Shown piece by piece: positions 1 through 9,205 of a stretch of 64,000 nt of DNA. Within the stretch, counting starts at the first letter, position 1, and the number at the start of each line of letters is the position of its first letter. Made by a program: the position numbers and the translations under genes. Under the pieces are notes generated by a model. That model was not told where the DNA came from. It searched no databases and saw nothing but the letters and a program-made list of their open reading frames with translations. The stretch is from contig SHMQ01000001.1 in NCBI GenBank assembly GCA_008534395.1, forward strand, positions 124,001 to 188,000, written 5' to 3'. The DNA is from Candidatus Acidulodesulfobacterium acidiphilum. Lineage in GTDB: Bacteria > SZUA-79 > Acidulodesulfobacterales > Acidulodesulfobacteraceae.

Positions 1-803
1 GGATATTATTAGTTCCGTTTTTTATATTCTATATGCATTTATCGCCGTTAGAATCAAGCGGCTTGTCTCTTTTTACGATAATGATAAGCACTGCCGGAGG
101 CTCATACGTTTTTTACAAAGACGGGGCTTTAGACAAGCATCTTTTTATAATGGTTTTAATTCCTGCGTTAATGGGCATTATAGCAGGTTCAATTTTAAGC
201 AATTACATTCCGACAAACCAATTTAAATGGATTTTTTCGATAATAGTAATAGGCATAGGAATATTTTCTCTGATTGCGACAAAAAAACAGGCGGCAATTA
301 AAACTAATTATTCCGATAAACAAGCTGAAGATACGTTAAATAATAGTAAAATAAAAAGTAAAAGTTATTTTAGCGGGCATATTAGAAAAAAACATAAAGA
401 AACGAATGGAACAACATATGATTATGAAATAAAAAGCCCTCTTGCAATAAATGTTTTTTCCTTAATCGCCGGATTAGTTTCTGGATTTATAGGAATCGGC
501 ATAGGGGGAATAACGGGAACTTTTTTGACTGCCGTTGAGCAGATACCGCCAAGAATTGCATTTTCAACTATAATATCGATTATGGCGATAATTTCTTTAA
601 TCGGAGGACTAATTCATTTTTACTACATTAAAAACCCTTTTAACCTTGCGGTTTATATTATACCATTAGGAATAGGTGCATTAATCGGCTCTAAAGCCGG
701 AGCTTATATTTCAAAAAATTCCGCAGCTAAAACATTGAGAATTTATCAAGGTACGTTTATAATTATACTCGGCATTTTAATGTTTGCGGTTTCGGTTATT
801 TAA
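1..803 (+). CDS. TauE/SafE-family membrane exporter, 5' end outside the window
   Basis: Predicted integral membrane transporter of the sulfite exporter TauE/SafE family, which moves sulfite, sulfoacetate or other small anions across the cytoplasmic membrane. The frame is open from base 3, reading a hydrophobic stretch ILLVPFFIFY into the methionine at base 33, so that methionine is internal and the gene begins upstream of the window. About seven or eight hydrophobic segments are visible, in two related halves separated by a charged loop near residues 90-130 counted from base 33. The second half carries the glycine-rich GFIGIGIGGITGTF motif typical of the family's repeat. Substrate cannot be read from sequence. 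Family assignment is fairly secure; sulfite as substrate is only the family label. Confidence 0.8.
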   Translation, partial: ILLVPFFIFYMHLSPLESSGLSLFTIMISTAGGSYVFYKDGALDKHLFIMVLIPALMGIIAGSILSNYIPTNQFKWIFSIIVIGIGIFSLIATKKQAAIKTNYSDKQAEDTLNNSKIKSKSYFSGHIRKKHKETNGTTYDYEIKSPLAINVFSLIAGLVSGFIGIGIGGITGTFLTAVEQIPPRIAFSTIISIMAIISLIGGLIHFYYIKNPFNLAVYIIPLGIGALIGSKAGAYISKNSAAKTLRIYQGTFIIILGILMFAVSVI

Positions 804-899
804 TGAAATTGTTTAAATTATTATAATAAATAAATCTTGCATAATATACGTATTATCATTTAATAGTATATATTTATTAAATATTAAGAGGATAATGTA

Positions 900-1730
900 A
901 TGTCAAGGATTTTATTTTTGCGCCTGTTAATAGGAATATTCGGTATTTTGTTTATAGTTCTCACATTTTGGTTAGGCGCATATTTCCATTTAAACGTTTC
1001 CACAAAAATAGTAATCGTATTGGCTTTTGCATTAGCCGCTATCCTTGCGGAAATTGTAATAGCCATCGATAATCTTGAAAAAAGATTAAAAGCGGCTTTT
1101 CCGTCGCTGGAGCTTCCCCTCAGGGAACAAATCGCAATTAATGAAACTATATTGTTGTATAATAAACTCAAAAAGAAAAAATCGGATATTCCGACTAAAA
1201 TAGCTATAGAAGATTTTGAAAAAATTCATATCCTCTTAAAACAGGCTGAAAAAGGCGGAGATTTTATTTTTCACGATATTTACGCCGCTAAATTAATTGT
1301 ATTGAAAGAATTAAAACCAGGGCAGTCGTTTAAGGTTGCAAGCAATCTTATAGAACCGTTTTATTGGGGATACGGCAAGGATGTTACCGAACATACGCAA
1401 CAAAATTACAGGCAGGCAAAAAGAGGCGTTCATATCGAACGAATATTTATTTTAAAGAATGAGGACGATTTTACCAAAATGAAAGAAATTATGGAGGAAC
1501 AAGCAAAAAACAATATTAATGTATTTTACGTTTTTCAAAACGAATTAGATAAAATGCTGCCGTATGCCAGTTTTGCAATATCCGAAGAATTATCTATAGG
1601 GATAATTTCACATAGGGAAGATTTATTGGGAAAAATCACTATCACGTCTAATAGCCAAATAATCACTGAACTTGCCTGGCAATTTGATATTATTAAAAAA
1701 CAATCAAAGAAGTTAAATTTTGCAAAATAA
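900..1730 (+). CDS. hypothetical protein with two N-terminal membrane helices
   Basis: I do not recognise this 276-residue protein as a named family. Two strongly hydrophobic segments occupy roughly residues 5-28 and 34-55. A charged, probably cytoplasmic domain follows, with a helical stretch (about 56-120) and then a mixed alpha/beta region containing HIERIFILKN and INVFYVFQNELDK. The latter resembles the core of degenerate phospholipase-D-like or 'effector-binding' domains, without catalytic HxK motifs. The start is supported by AAGAGGA about 8 bases upstream. It converges on fdhA with only 30 bp between the stops. A membrane-anchored regulatory or sensory role is possible but unsupported. 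Confidence 0.6.
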   Translation: MSRILFLRLLIGIFGILFIVLTFWLGAYFHLNVSTKIVIVLAFALAAILAEIVIAIDNLEKRLKAAFPSLELPLREQIAINETILLYNKLKKKKSDIPTKIAIEDFEKIHILLKQAEKGGDFIFHDIYAAKLIVLKELKPGQSFKVASNLIEPFYWGYGKDVTEHTQQNYRQAKRGVHIERIFILKNEDDFTKMKEIMEEQAKNNINVFYVFQNELDKMLPYASFAISEELSIGIISHREDLLGKITITSNSQIITELAWQFDIIKKQSKKLNFAK

Positions 1731-1760
1731 CCGCATTTTGGATTGAAGTTAAATCTTATT

Positions 1761-4733
1761 TTAGCTTATAGCTTTTTTTATAGCGGTTTTAAAAGTGCTT
1801 TCGTCGCAGGCGTAAATTTCAAAAAGTTTTTTGCGTAAAAACGGCTCCCAGTATTTATTAACGTGGTTTTGAATTTCTTCCGCCGCAATTTCGGGGGGAT
1901 ACGGAGCAAAAATCCTGCAGATGTCTAAAAACATCGATTTAATTTCTTCGTCCCCTTTAAATAAAGGATTATAATTCCTTGAAGCAAAAGGCGTATCGGC
2001 TTTGCTTATAGAAACCGCAGTTACTTTATATTCCGGAGTTTCTGTTGACCAGTCGGCATATTCGCTGGTTAAAACGTTGGTTTTTAGTTCCGGAAAATGA
2101 AAAGTGGTGGCAACTACTCCTTTCATAACTCTTTTGCTGATTTTTGCGTGAAGCGTAACCGAACCTTTTTTGCTTTTTACGGCAACTAAACTGCCGTCTT
2201 CTATTAATAACTTTTCGGCATCTTCTTGGGAAATTTCCAATATGTCCTGCCCATACCATAAGCTGTTAAAACTTCTGCGGGTATTATTTGAACAGTTATA
2301 CTGGTAAAGATTTCTTACGGTCGTTAAAATAAAAGGATATTCTTCCGATATAGCATCTTTGGAACCGATATGTTTCGTAATAGAAAACCTGCCTTTGCCC
2401 CTTACGAACTTCTCTGTGTGTAAAATAGGCGTACCTTGCGGATTTTCGGAATTGACCGGCCACTGGACAGAGCCTTTATTATCCAGCAATTCATAGCTGA
2501 GTCCCGAAAACTGTGGCGTAGTAATTGCAATTTCATCCATTATTTCCGCAGGATTATAATAGTACATGTTATAACCCAGTGATTTTGAAAGTCCTGCTAT
2601 TACCTGCCAGTCCTGCAAACCGGCTAAGGGTTCTATTACTTTTCTTACCCTCTGCATCCTCCTTTCCCAGTTTGTAAAAGTGCCGTCTTTTTCTAAAAAG
2701 GATGAGCCGGGGAGTATGGCATGAGCGTATTCGGCAGTGACGGTTTTAAACAGATCGTGAACGACTACAGTATCCATATTTCTTAAAGATTCTATTATTC
2801 TGTTTGAGTCGGGGTCCGTTTGAACGATGTCTTCTCCCATAATATATATGCCTTTAAATCTGCCGTCCAATCCGCCCCTTAACATATCGGGAAGCCTCAT
2901 GCCGGATACATCGTCCAATTTTACGTTCCATATTCGTTCAAATAAAGTCCTCGACTTTTCGTCGGAAATATGTCTGTAACCTGGCAGGGTCGAAGGCTCC
3001 GCTCCCATGTCCGCCGCTCCCTGCACGTTGTTCTGCCCCCTTAAAGGAGAGACGCCCGTGCCTTGTCTGCCGATATTCCCCGTCGCCATAGCTAAATTCG
3101 CTATTGCAAGAACTCCGGTAGAACCCTGCAGATGTTCGGTTACGCCGAGACCGTAAAAAATAGATGCGGCTGACGCTTCCGCATAAAGCCGGGCAGCTCC
3201 CTCGATATATTCAACAGGAACGCCGCTAATTTTCGACGCGGTTTCCGGAGAGTTCGATTCGTCAAGTATAAAATCAGCCCACAACTTAAAGGATTCTTCG
3301 TCGCACATTGAATCAATAAAATCTTTTTTAATTAAATTTTCTTTTAAAATATAGTGCGCCATAGAATTAAGAAGCATTACGTTAGTTCCGGGAAGCGGTC
3401 TTAAATGATAACGCGCTGCTATGTGGGGCGATTTTGCAACCTCCGTTTTCCTTGGGTCTATTACTATAAGTTTTGCTCCGGAACGTCCTGCCTGCCTGAT
3501 AAAAGAACCCACTACGGGATGAGCTTCCGTGGGATTAGAACCTATTACCATTATAACGTCCGAATGTAAAACAGAGCTTAAATCCTGCGTTCCCGCGCCG
3601 GTTCCAAAAGCTACGCCAAGGCCGTAACCGGTAGGCTGATGACATACCCTTGCGCAAGTGTCGATGTTGTTATTATGAAAAACCGCCCTTACAAGTTTTT
3701 GCATTAAGTAGTTTTCTTCGTTTGTACATCTCGACGAACTGATTGCGCCTATAGCATTTGTTCCGTATTTAAGTTGTATATTTTTAAATCTTTCGGCGAT
3801 AAAGCTAAAGGCTTCTTCCCACGAAACCTCTCTGAAAGGCAAATCTATATTTTCCCTTATAAGCGGGCGCTTAAGCCTATCCGCGCTTTTGACGTAGCCG
3901 AAAGAAAACCTGCCTTTAATACAGGAGCGTCCGAAGTTTGAAAGGCTATCGTCGGCAGGAACCGCCCTAATAATTTTATCTCCTTTCGTTTCTATGTTAA
4001 ACGAGCATCCGACGCCGCAGTAACCGCATGTAGTTCCGGTACTTTTAAAAGGCTTGCCGTAATCCGCTATTCCTTTTTCGATAAGAGCGCCCGTAGGACA
4101 TGCTTTTACGCAGGCGCCGCAAGAAACGCATTCGGAGTCGAAAAAGCTATTTTCTTTACCCCAGCCTGCTTTTATTAAGGAATTAAAACCTCTTCCCGCA
4201 ACGGTAAGGGCAAAATTACCTTGAATTTCTGCGCAAGCCCTGACGCACCTTGCGCAGACTACGCATCTTTTAGGGTCAAATAAAAAATATGGATTTGAAT
4301 CGTCTATAGGCAGATTTAAATGGCTTTTACCCCTGAATCTTATTCCGTTTAATCCGAAATAAGATGCCGCAGTTTGAAGTTCGCAAAGGCCGTTTTTAAA
4401 ACATGTCAGGCAGTCGTTCGGATGGTCGGACAGATAAAGTTCCATTAAAGTCTTTTTTAAAGAAAAAAGTTCGTCGGAAACAGTCTTAATTTTCATGCCG
4501 TCTTCGGCGTATAAAGAACACGAAGCAAAATATCCTTTTCTTCCTTCTACTATAACTCCGCAAAGCCTGCATGAGCCGTACGGCAATAAACCTTTATAAT
4601 CGCAAAGCGCCGGAATATAAATTCCGTTTTGTTTTGCCGCACGAAGCACGGTAATCCCGTTATCTGTTTTAACGGTTTTACCGTCGATTTCTATCGTTAT
4701 TTTTTCGGAATTATTTTCTTTTTCGCCATTCAT
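1761..4733 (-). CDS. fdhA: formate dehydrogenase catalytic subunit, NAD-linked, cysteine type
   Basis: Cytoplasmic molybdo- or tungstoenzyme oxidising formate to CO2 (or the reverse). Domains in order: 2Fe-2S ferredoxin (C44, C55, C58, C72), the His-Cys cluster motif H104-x3-C108-x2-C111-x5-C117, two 4Fe-4S motifs (C157-C160-C163-C167 and C202-C205-C208-C212), the MopB 4Fe-4S site starting at C236, then the bis-pterin domains. The metal ligand lies in CARVCH, with Cys364 followed by His365, the cysteine counterpart of the selenocysteine-His pair in FdhF. At 990 residues it is full length, plus a C-terminal extension of about 100 residues. Only 2 bp separate it from the upstream diaphorase gene, so the two form an NAD-dependent enzyme. 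No fdhD or delta-subunit gene is in view. Confidence 0.92.
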   Translation of the reverse strand: MNGEKENNSEKITIEIDGKTVKTDNGITVLRAAKQNGIYIPALCDYKGLLPYGSCRLCGVIVEGRKGYFASCSLYAEDGMKIKTVSDELFSLKKTLMELYLSDHPNDCLTCFKNGLCELQTAASYFGLNGIRFRGKSHLNLPIDDSNPYFLFDPKRCVVCARCVRACAEIQGNFALTVAGRGFNSLIKAGWGKENSFFDSECVSCGACVKACPTGALIEKGIADYGKPFKSTGTTCGYCGVGCSFNIETKGDKIIRAVPADDSLSNFGRSCIKGRFSFGYVKSADRLKRPLIRENIDLPFREVSWEEAFSFIAERFKNIQLKYGTNAIGAISSSRCTNEENYLMQKLVRAVFHNNNIDTCARVCHQPTGYGLGVAFGTGAGTQDLSSVLHSDVIMVIGSNPTEAHPVVGSFIRQAGRSGAKLIVIDPRKTEVAKSPHIAARYHLRPLPGTNVMLLNSMAHYILKENLIKKDFIDSMCDEESFKLWADFILDESNSPETASKISGVPVEYIEGAARLYAEASAASIFYGLGVTEHLQGSTGVLAIANLAMATGNIGRQGTGVSPLRGQNNVQGAADMGAEPSTLPGYRHISDEKSRTLFERIWNVKLDDVSGMRLPDMLRGGLDGRFKGIYIMGEDIVQTDPDSNRIIESLRNMDTVVVHDLFKTVTAEYAHAILPGSSFLEKDGTFTNWERRMQRVRKVIEPLAGLQDWQVIAGLSKSLGYNMYYYNPAEIMDEIAITTPQFSGLSYELLDNKGSVQWPVNSENPQGTPILHTEKFVRGKGRFSITKHIGSKDAISEEYPFILTTVRNLYQYNCSNNTRRSFNSLWYGQDILEISQEDAEKLLIEDGSLVAVKSKKGSVTLHAKISKRVMKGVVATTFHFPELKTNVLTSEYADWSTETPEYKVTAVSISKADTPFASRNYNPLFKGDEEIKSMFLDICRIFAPYPPEIAAEEIQNHVNKYWEPFLRKKLFEIYACDESTFKTAIKKAIS

Positions 4734-4735
4734 TA

Positions 4736-6514
4736 TTATATAATTTCATTCTTAAAATAAGTTAAAAGGCTCTTTACGGGCATATGAACTCCTGCTCCGA
4801 AAGCGCACAAAGACAAATATTTCATAGAATCAAGAATTTCGTCTATTATTGTTAAATTCTCTTCCGTATTTTGTTTCTTTAAAACTCTATCAAGCAGTTC
4901 TTTCAGCCGTACCGTTCCTATTCTGCAAGGAGCGCATTTTCCGCACGATTCGTCGATAAAAAAATCCAAAGCATTTAACAGCCTGTATTTAAAATCGGTT
5001 TCGCCGCCAAAAACCACGACTCCTCCATGTCCAAGCAGTCCGTTTTTCATAGATACGCCTTCATAGGAAAGATTCAAATCCAAAAACTCTTCGCTTAAAG
5101 GAAAGTAAGCGCCGAGAGGTCCTCCTACCTGAACTGCTTTGGCATTAACATCGGCTTCCGCAAGTTCTAAAAGTTCTTTCAATGTAACTCCGAATGGAAT
5201 CTCAAAAATTCCCGGATTTTTAACCGCTCCCGAAACCTGAAAAGGCATAGTACCTTTAGAATTTTCCGTACCTAAAGATAGGAAGTATTCTAAATTAGAA
5301 TTACCTTTAAGAATATAAACGGCATAGGCAAACGTCAATACGTTATTAATAACGGTGGGCTTCCCGTATAAGCCGCTGACCGCCGGCACAGGCGGTCTCT
5401 GTCTTACCGTTCCCCTTTTATTTTCTATGCTTTCCATAAGGGCGGTTTCTTCTCCGCAGACGTAACTTCCTGCTCCGGTTATTAAATCTATATAAAATTT
5501 AAAGCCTGAACCTAAAATATCGTCGCCGAGATAGCCGCCGTCTTTCAATAAAGCAATGGCGCTTTCGATTACCGACTTAGCCGCCGCATATTCTGCCCTT
5601 AAATAAATATAGCCGTATTCTGCGCCCGTTATTAATCCGGCTATAATCATTCCCTCCATAATGGACATTGGGTCGCTTTCAAGAATCATCCTATCGGCAT
5701 AAGCGCCGGAATCGCCTTCGTCGGCATTACATATTATATATTTAACGTCTGATTTTTCTTTAAACACCGTTTCCCATTTAATACCTGCGGGAAATCCCGC
5801 TCCTCCCCTGCCTCTGAGTTTCGACTGTTTTAGTGCGTTAATTAATAATAATTTTCCTTCGTCCCCTTTAGATTTAATTTCTTCTATGACTCTCCTTAAT
5901 GTCTTAAATCCGTCGTCGTTATTTAAATAATCGCTCACGGACAAAGGATTTATATATCCGCACCTTTTAAATATAAGAGATTTGACCGGTGCTTCTTTTT
6001 TTACGACGTCAGTAGCTTTAAGTTCGGCAGGTTCTTCTAATTTATTAGAATCAAAGGTTTTAATAATTTTATCGAAAACCTTTGGATTTACTTTTTCGTA
6101 AAGTATGCCGTCCACCTCTACTGCGGGGGAAGCGGCGCAATGTCCGAAACAATAAACATAATCCAAAAAATATTTTCCGTCGGGACTGTATTTGCCAAAA
6201 TCCAGATTTAAGCTTGCTTTTATATGCTCTATTAATTGCTTTGAGCCGGATGCTTCGCAGCTTTCGGACCGGCAAACGACTATTTTACGGTAAATATCGC
6301 CAACTTCGGCATCCGTTTTATAATTCTTGAAAAAGCTAAGGAAACCGTAAACTTCAGCTTTAGAGATATTGAGGTTTTCAGCCGTATGCAGCAGGGCTTC
6401 TTCGGGTATATAACCCAGCTCTTTGTTTATGCCGTTCAATATATAAAGCAAAGAACCCTGCCTGCCTTTAGCTTCTTCGGTCAAACGCAAAATCAATTTA
6501 TCCGTCTTTTCCAT
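4736..6514 (-). CDS. NuoE-NuoF fusion, NADH/diaphorase subunit of formate dehydrogenase
   Basis: Flavoprotein that passes electrons between the formate dehydrogenase and NAD. Residues 1-160 are a thioredoxin-fold 2Fe-2S domain like NuoE, with cysteines in C-x4-C (CRSESC) and C-x3-C (CFGHC). After a linker of about 25 residues, the rest is NuoF-like: the GRGGAGFPAG nucleotide/FMN loop, GAGSYVCGEETAL, and near the C terminus the 4Fe-4S motif CGKCAPCR with a later distal cysteine. In complex I these are separate chains; here they are one 592-residue polypeptide. It sits immediately before fdhA in transcription. Whether the complex also uses ferredoxin (bifurcation) cannot be told, because the fused chain lacks an extra ferredoxin domain. 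Confidence 0.9.
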   Translation of the reverse strand: MEKTDKLILRLTEEAKGRQGSLLYILNGINKELGYIPEEALLHTAENLNISKAEVYGFLSFFKNYKTDAEVGDIYRKIVVCRSESCEASGSKQLIEHIKASLNLDFGKYSPDGKYFLDYVYCFGHCAASPAVEVDGILYEKVNPKVFDKIIKTFDSNKLEEPAELKATDVVKKEAPVKSLIFKRCGYINPLSVSDYLNNDDGFKTLRRVIEEIKSKGDEGKLLLINALKQSKLRGRGGAGFPAGIKWETVFKEKSDVKYIICNADEGDSGAYADRMILESDPMSIMEGMIIAGLITGAEYGYIYLRAEYAAAKSVIESAIALLKDGGYLGDDILGSGFKFYIDLITGAGSYVCGEETALMESIENKRGTVRQRPPVPAVSGLYGKPTVINNVLTFAYAVYILKGNSNLEYFLSLGTENSKGTMPFQVSGAVKNPGIFEIPFGVTLKELLELAEADVNAKAVQVGGPLGAYFPLSEEFLDLNLSYEGVSMKNGLLGHGGVVVFGGETDFKYRLLNALDFFIDESCGKCAPCRIGTVRLKELLDRVLKKQNTEENLTIIDEILDSMKYLSLCAFGAGVHMPVKSLLTYFKNEII

Positions 6515-6677
6515 CTGGCTAAAATATTTATTTTTTACTCTCTTATTTTTATAGCAAGAATAATAATATAATTATATAACATAAATGCGTGAAAGTGTCG
6601 ATTAGGTAAGCATGACTATCGGAAAGTATTTAAACGCTTCTTAAGATGATTTAAAATGATTCTATTAAAAAACAAGG

Positions 6678-6708
6678 ATTATACTCCTTAAAATTTAAGG
6701 AGTATAAT
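6678..6708. repeat. perfect 15-bp palindrome between merA and the diaphorase gene
   Basis: Two perfect 15-base arms, ATTATACTCCTTAAA and its complement, flank a single central base. TATAAT-like sequences sit at both ends. It lies in the 258-bp gap between the merA stop and the diaphorase start. It could be a repressor or activator operator for the formate dehydrogenase operon, or a hairpin ending merA transcription. No U-tract directly follows the stem on the minus strand, which favours an operator. Confidence 0.55.
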
Positions 6709-6772
6709 ATCATAAATAAAAGCGATTGTAAACTTAGCATGTAAACCCAAAACTTGCAACATAATTATTTAT

Positions 6773-8473
6773 TTACGCGCAACAGCTGAGTTTGCTGACG
6801 TCTTTCGTAAATGTTTGAGCCGCTAACTTAAGTCCTTCCGCCATAGTAGGATAAACGCCTATTTCTTCGCCTATCTGCTGAATAGTGTAAGCGTTTTGGA
6901 GATAAACGCTTGCCTGCTGAATAGTTTCCGACGAGTTATGCGCAACCATATGGACGCCTAAAACCCTGCCGGTTTTTTTATCGGCTATCATCTTTATTAC
7001 TCCGTCGGTTTTAAAAATAGACCTTGCTTTTGGAACGTATTCTACGGGAAAAACGGTTTTTATTACTTCGTATCCCGCTTTGAGCGCCGCTTCTTCGGTC
7101 AACCCTACGGACGACACTTCCGGATCAGTAAATATCGTATGGGCAACTGCAGAATAATCGACTTTTAAATGTTTCACGTGCAACATATTTTCTGCGGCAA
7201 TTTTTCCGTCGTAAGCTGCAGTCGTAACTAACCTCGTTAAACCGGTTACGTCTCCGCAGGCATAAATATCAGGATTAGCCGTTTGCAATTCGTCGTTCAC
7301 TTTTACGAAACCGTGTTCGTCTGTTTCCACGCCGACTATATTTAAATTTAAACCGTCGGTATTGCCGATAACTCCTGTCGCCATTAAAAATTCGTCGAAA
7401 TTTATATTTTTAATACCTGCTTCGGTCTTAATTTCTGCAAATTTTTTGCCGTTCTCTTTATAAAGCCTGCTAATATTTGAATTCAGTAAAAATTCTATTC
7501 CTTCTTTTTTTAGAATTTCTATAAGCGATTCCGAAATTTCAGGCTCTTCGTTAAGCAAAATTCTGTATGAACGCCCAATCACTACGACTCTTGAACCGAA
7601 CCTTCTAAACATCTGCGCAAATTCTAAAGATACAGCCCTTGTACCCAGTATTAATAAAGTTTCCGGCAAATAATCAAGTTTTAAAATCTCTTCATTCGTT
7701 ATATAGCCTACTTCTTCTAAGCCTTCGATATTTATTATCTGGTTTTTTGAACCGGTAGCGATAATAAACTTATCCGAAGTAATATTGAAAGATTTTTTAT
7801 TTTTATCGTTTGGAACGACTTTCACAGTTTTTTTTGACGCAAAACTTCCTCTTCCTTCTATAAATGTAATATTGCCGTAACCTTTTAATACGTTATAATA
7901 TTTCATTTCCCTGAGCTCGTCGAGAAGTTCGGTTTTAACTTTTATAAGTTCTTTTACGTCAATGCGCCCCTTTTTTGTTTCTATGCCTTTAAATTTGTTG
8001 TTTATCGGTTCGTAATATATTCTGGCGGCTTCCAAAAGATGTTTCGACGGAACGCATCCTCTGTTAAGGCATGTGCCGCCTATAACCCAGTTTTCGATAA
8101 CGCAAACTTTTTTGCCTTCGTCAGCAAATTTAATAGCGGCGGAAAATGCGGCGGAACCTCCCCCTATTACTATCAAATCGTAATCGTAATTATGGTTTTT
8201 TTCGGCACTATTGCCGGTTTCCGTTCCGCTTGCTTCTAATTCGGCTTCCGAAACATTAACGGCTTCATGCGATAACGGTTTATATCCGGCATTTTCTATG
8301 CTTTTTTTGATATCTTCGATCTTTATGTCGTCCGCCGCTAAAATTAAACTTTCTTTTTTAGCTAAAGACGTATCTACTTTAATAACCCCCCCTACTTTAT
8401 TTACCGCTTTATTTAAAGACGTAACGCAGTGTTCGCAGGTCATACCTTCGACGTTAATTTTAATCTTTTTCAT
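6773..8473 (-). CDS. merA: mercuric reductase
   Basis: Cytoplasmic flavoenzyme reducing Hg(II) to Hg(0) with NADPH. An N-terminal heavy-metal-associated domain has GMTCEHC (Cys13, Cys16). The pyridine nucleotide-disulfide oxidoreductase core has the FAD motif GGGSAAFSAA near 103-112, the redox pair in GGTCLNRGC (Cys135, Cys140), a second Rossmann segment and a dimerisation domain. The protein ends in the vicinal cysteine pair Cys564-Cys565 followed by Ala, diagnostic of MerA. A good Shine-Dalgarno (AAAGGAG) precedes the start. It stands alone: no merR, merT or merP is visible, though the upstream promoter has MerR-family geometry. A parS-like 16-mer is embedded in the coding sequence. Confidence 0.93.
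   Translation of the reverse strand: MKKIKINVEGMTCEHCVTSLNKAVNKVGGVIKVDTSLAKKESLILAADDIKIEDIKKSIENAGYKPLSHEAVNVSEAELEASGTETGNSAEKNHNYDYDLIVIGGGSAAFSAAIKFADEGKKVCVIENWVIGGTCLNRGCVPSKHLLEAARIYYEPINNKFKGIETKKGRIDVKELIKVKTELLDELREMKYYNVLKGYGNITFIEGRGSFASKKTVKVVPNDKNKKSFNITSDKFIIATGSKNQIINIEGLEEVGYITNEEILKLDYLPETLLILGTRAVSLEFAQMFRRFGSRVVVIGRSYRILLNEEPEISESLIEILKKEGIEFLLNSNISRLYKENGKKFAEIKTEAGIKNINFDEFLMATGVIGNTDGLNLNIVGVETDEHGFVKVNDELQTANPDIYACGDVTGLTRLVTTAAYDGKIAAENMLHVKHLKVDYSAVAHTIFTDPEVSSVGLTEEAALKAGYEVIKTVFPVEYVPKARSIFKTDGVIKMIADKKTGRVLGVHMVAHNSSETIQQASVYLQNAYTIQQIGEEIGVYPTMAEGLKLAAQTFTKDVSKLSCCA
7170..7185 (-). promoter_or_regulatory. parS-like centromere site inside merA
   Basis: The minus strand reads TGTTGCACGTGAAACA, which fits the bacterial ParB-binding consensus TGTTNCACGTGAAACA completely. 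It lies 18.7 kb from the proposed origin, a normal distance for origin-proximal parS. It falls in merA codons for LHVKH. Confidence 0.7.
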
Positions 8474-8527
8474 TTTTTTCTCCTTTTACTTAAGTTAAGA
8501 TGCAGCTTTATTATACTCATTATAATT

Positions 8528-8559
8528 ATTGTACACCTTATACTTAGGTATAATGTCAA
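8528..8559 (-). promoter_or_regulatory. MerR-type promoter of merA
   Basis: On the minus strand, TTGACA (8554-8559) and TACAAT (8528-8533) are separated by 20 bp instead of the usual 17. An interrupted palindrome (TATACCTAAGTATA, one mismatched pair) fills the spacer. Overlong 19-20 bp spacers containing a dyad are the hallmark of promoters twisted open by metal-sensing MerR-family activators. The -10 lies about 55 bp before the merA start. Confidence 0.7.
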
Positions 8560-8566
8560 GAGTTTT

Positions 8567-9091
8567 TTAGGAATTTTTGCCGGACTTTAGGATATCCATG
8601 AATTTTAAAAATGCCGATATTACCGCTTCGGGTTCAGGAGGGCATCCTTTGACGTGAACTGCGGCGTTTAAATATTTTGAAACAGGACCGCAAACGGAAT
8701 ATGAATCTTTAAAAGGTCCGCCGGTTTCGGCACAGTCGCCTGCGGTAATAACGAACTTAGGCGAAGGAATATTTTCGTATGTTTTTAAAAGCGGATTAAG
8801 CATATTTCTGGTTACGCATCCCGTTACTATAAGAACGTCCGCATGTTTAGGGGAAGCGACGAATTTTATGCCGAATCTTTCCAGATCGTAATAAGGATTT
8901 GAAAGCGCGGAAAGTTCGGTTTCGCAGGCGTTGCAGGAACCGCTGTCCACAAGCCTGACGAATAAACTTCTCCCGAATATTTCGTCGACGGTACGTTTTA
9001 ATTCATCGCCTTTAATTAAAACCGATCCGTTTTCGCTTTCAGGGGCTATATTCTGAGTCTTATTTTTAAATAACAATTTTTTAAAAAACAT
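8567..9091 (-). CDS. Hyf/Ehr complex small subunit, NuoB-like
   Basis: Fe-S subunit of a group 4 hydrogenase-like or complex I-like membrane complex. It corresponds to HycG/HyfI and NuoB and holds the terminal 4Fe-4S cluster facing the large subunit. Cluster ligands are visible at Cys53 and Cys56 (SGSCNACETEL), in VTGCVTRN, and in KGCPPEPEAV. At 174 residues it has normal family length. It is the last gene of the operon read leftward from 15.8 kb, but is separated from the large-subunit gene by 149 bp containing a repeat element. Its ribosome-binding site (AGAAGGAGATTGATAA) is duplicated by that insertion. Merits reading together with the large subunit, which lacks Ni ligands. Confidence 0.88.
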   Translation of the reverse strand: MFFKKLLFKNKTQNIAPESENGSVLIKGDELKRTVDEIFGRSLFVRLVDSGSCNACETELSALSNPYYDLERFGIKFVASPKHADVLIVTGCVTRNMLNPLLKTYENIPSPKFVITAGDCAETGGPFKDSYSVCGPVSKYLNAAVHVKGCPPEPEAVISAFLKFMDILKSGKNS

Positions 9092-9112
9092 ATATTATCA
9101 ATCTCCTTCTGC

Positions 9113-9205
9113 GGAAAAGGTGTCAGATTAATTTTTTTTGCAAACGCTTTCGCTTTCTATGCTAAACGACTGTTTCGTAAAAAAAATAAATCTGACACCT
9201 TTTCC
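9113..9205. mobile_element. 93-bp REPIN/MITE-like inverted-repeat element
   Basis: The element starts with GGAAAAGGTGTCAGATTA and ends with its near-perfect complement; the 26-bp ends match at 25 positions. It is flanked by exact 16-bp direct repeats, TTATCAATCTCCTTCT, at 9095-9110 and 9206-9221. A further single copy of the terminal motif occurs at about 9224-9237. It has no coding capacity. The layout of two head-to-head short palindromic units fits a REPIN moved by a REP-associated tyrosine transposase; no transposase is in the window. Confidence 0.75.

Noticed and set aside
3600-3680. Selenocysteine codon in the formate dehydrogenase
   Set aside because: The catalytic position is an ordinary Cys codon; no in-frame TGA and no SECIS-like need.
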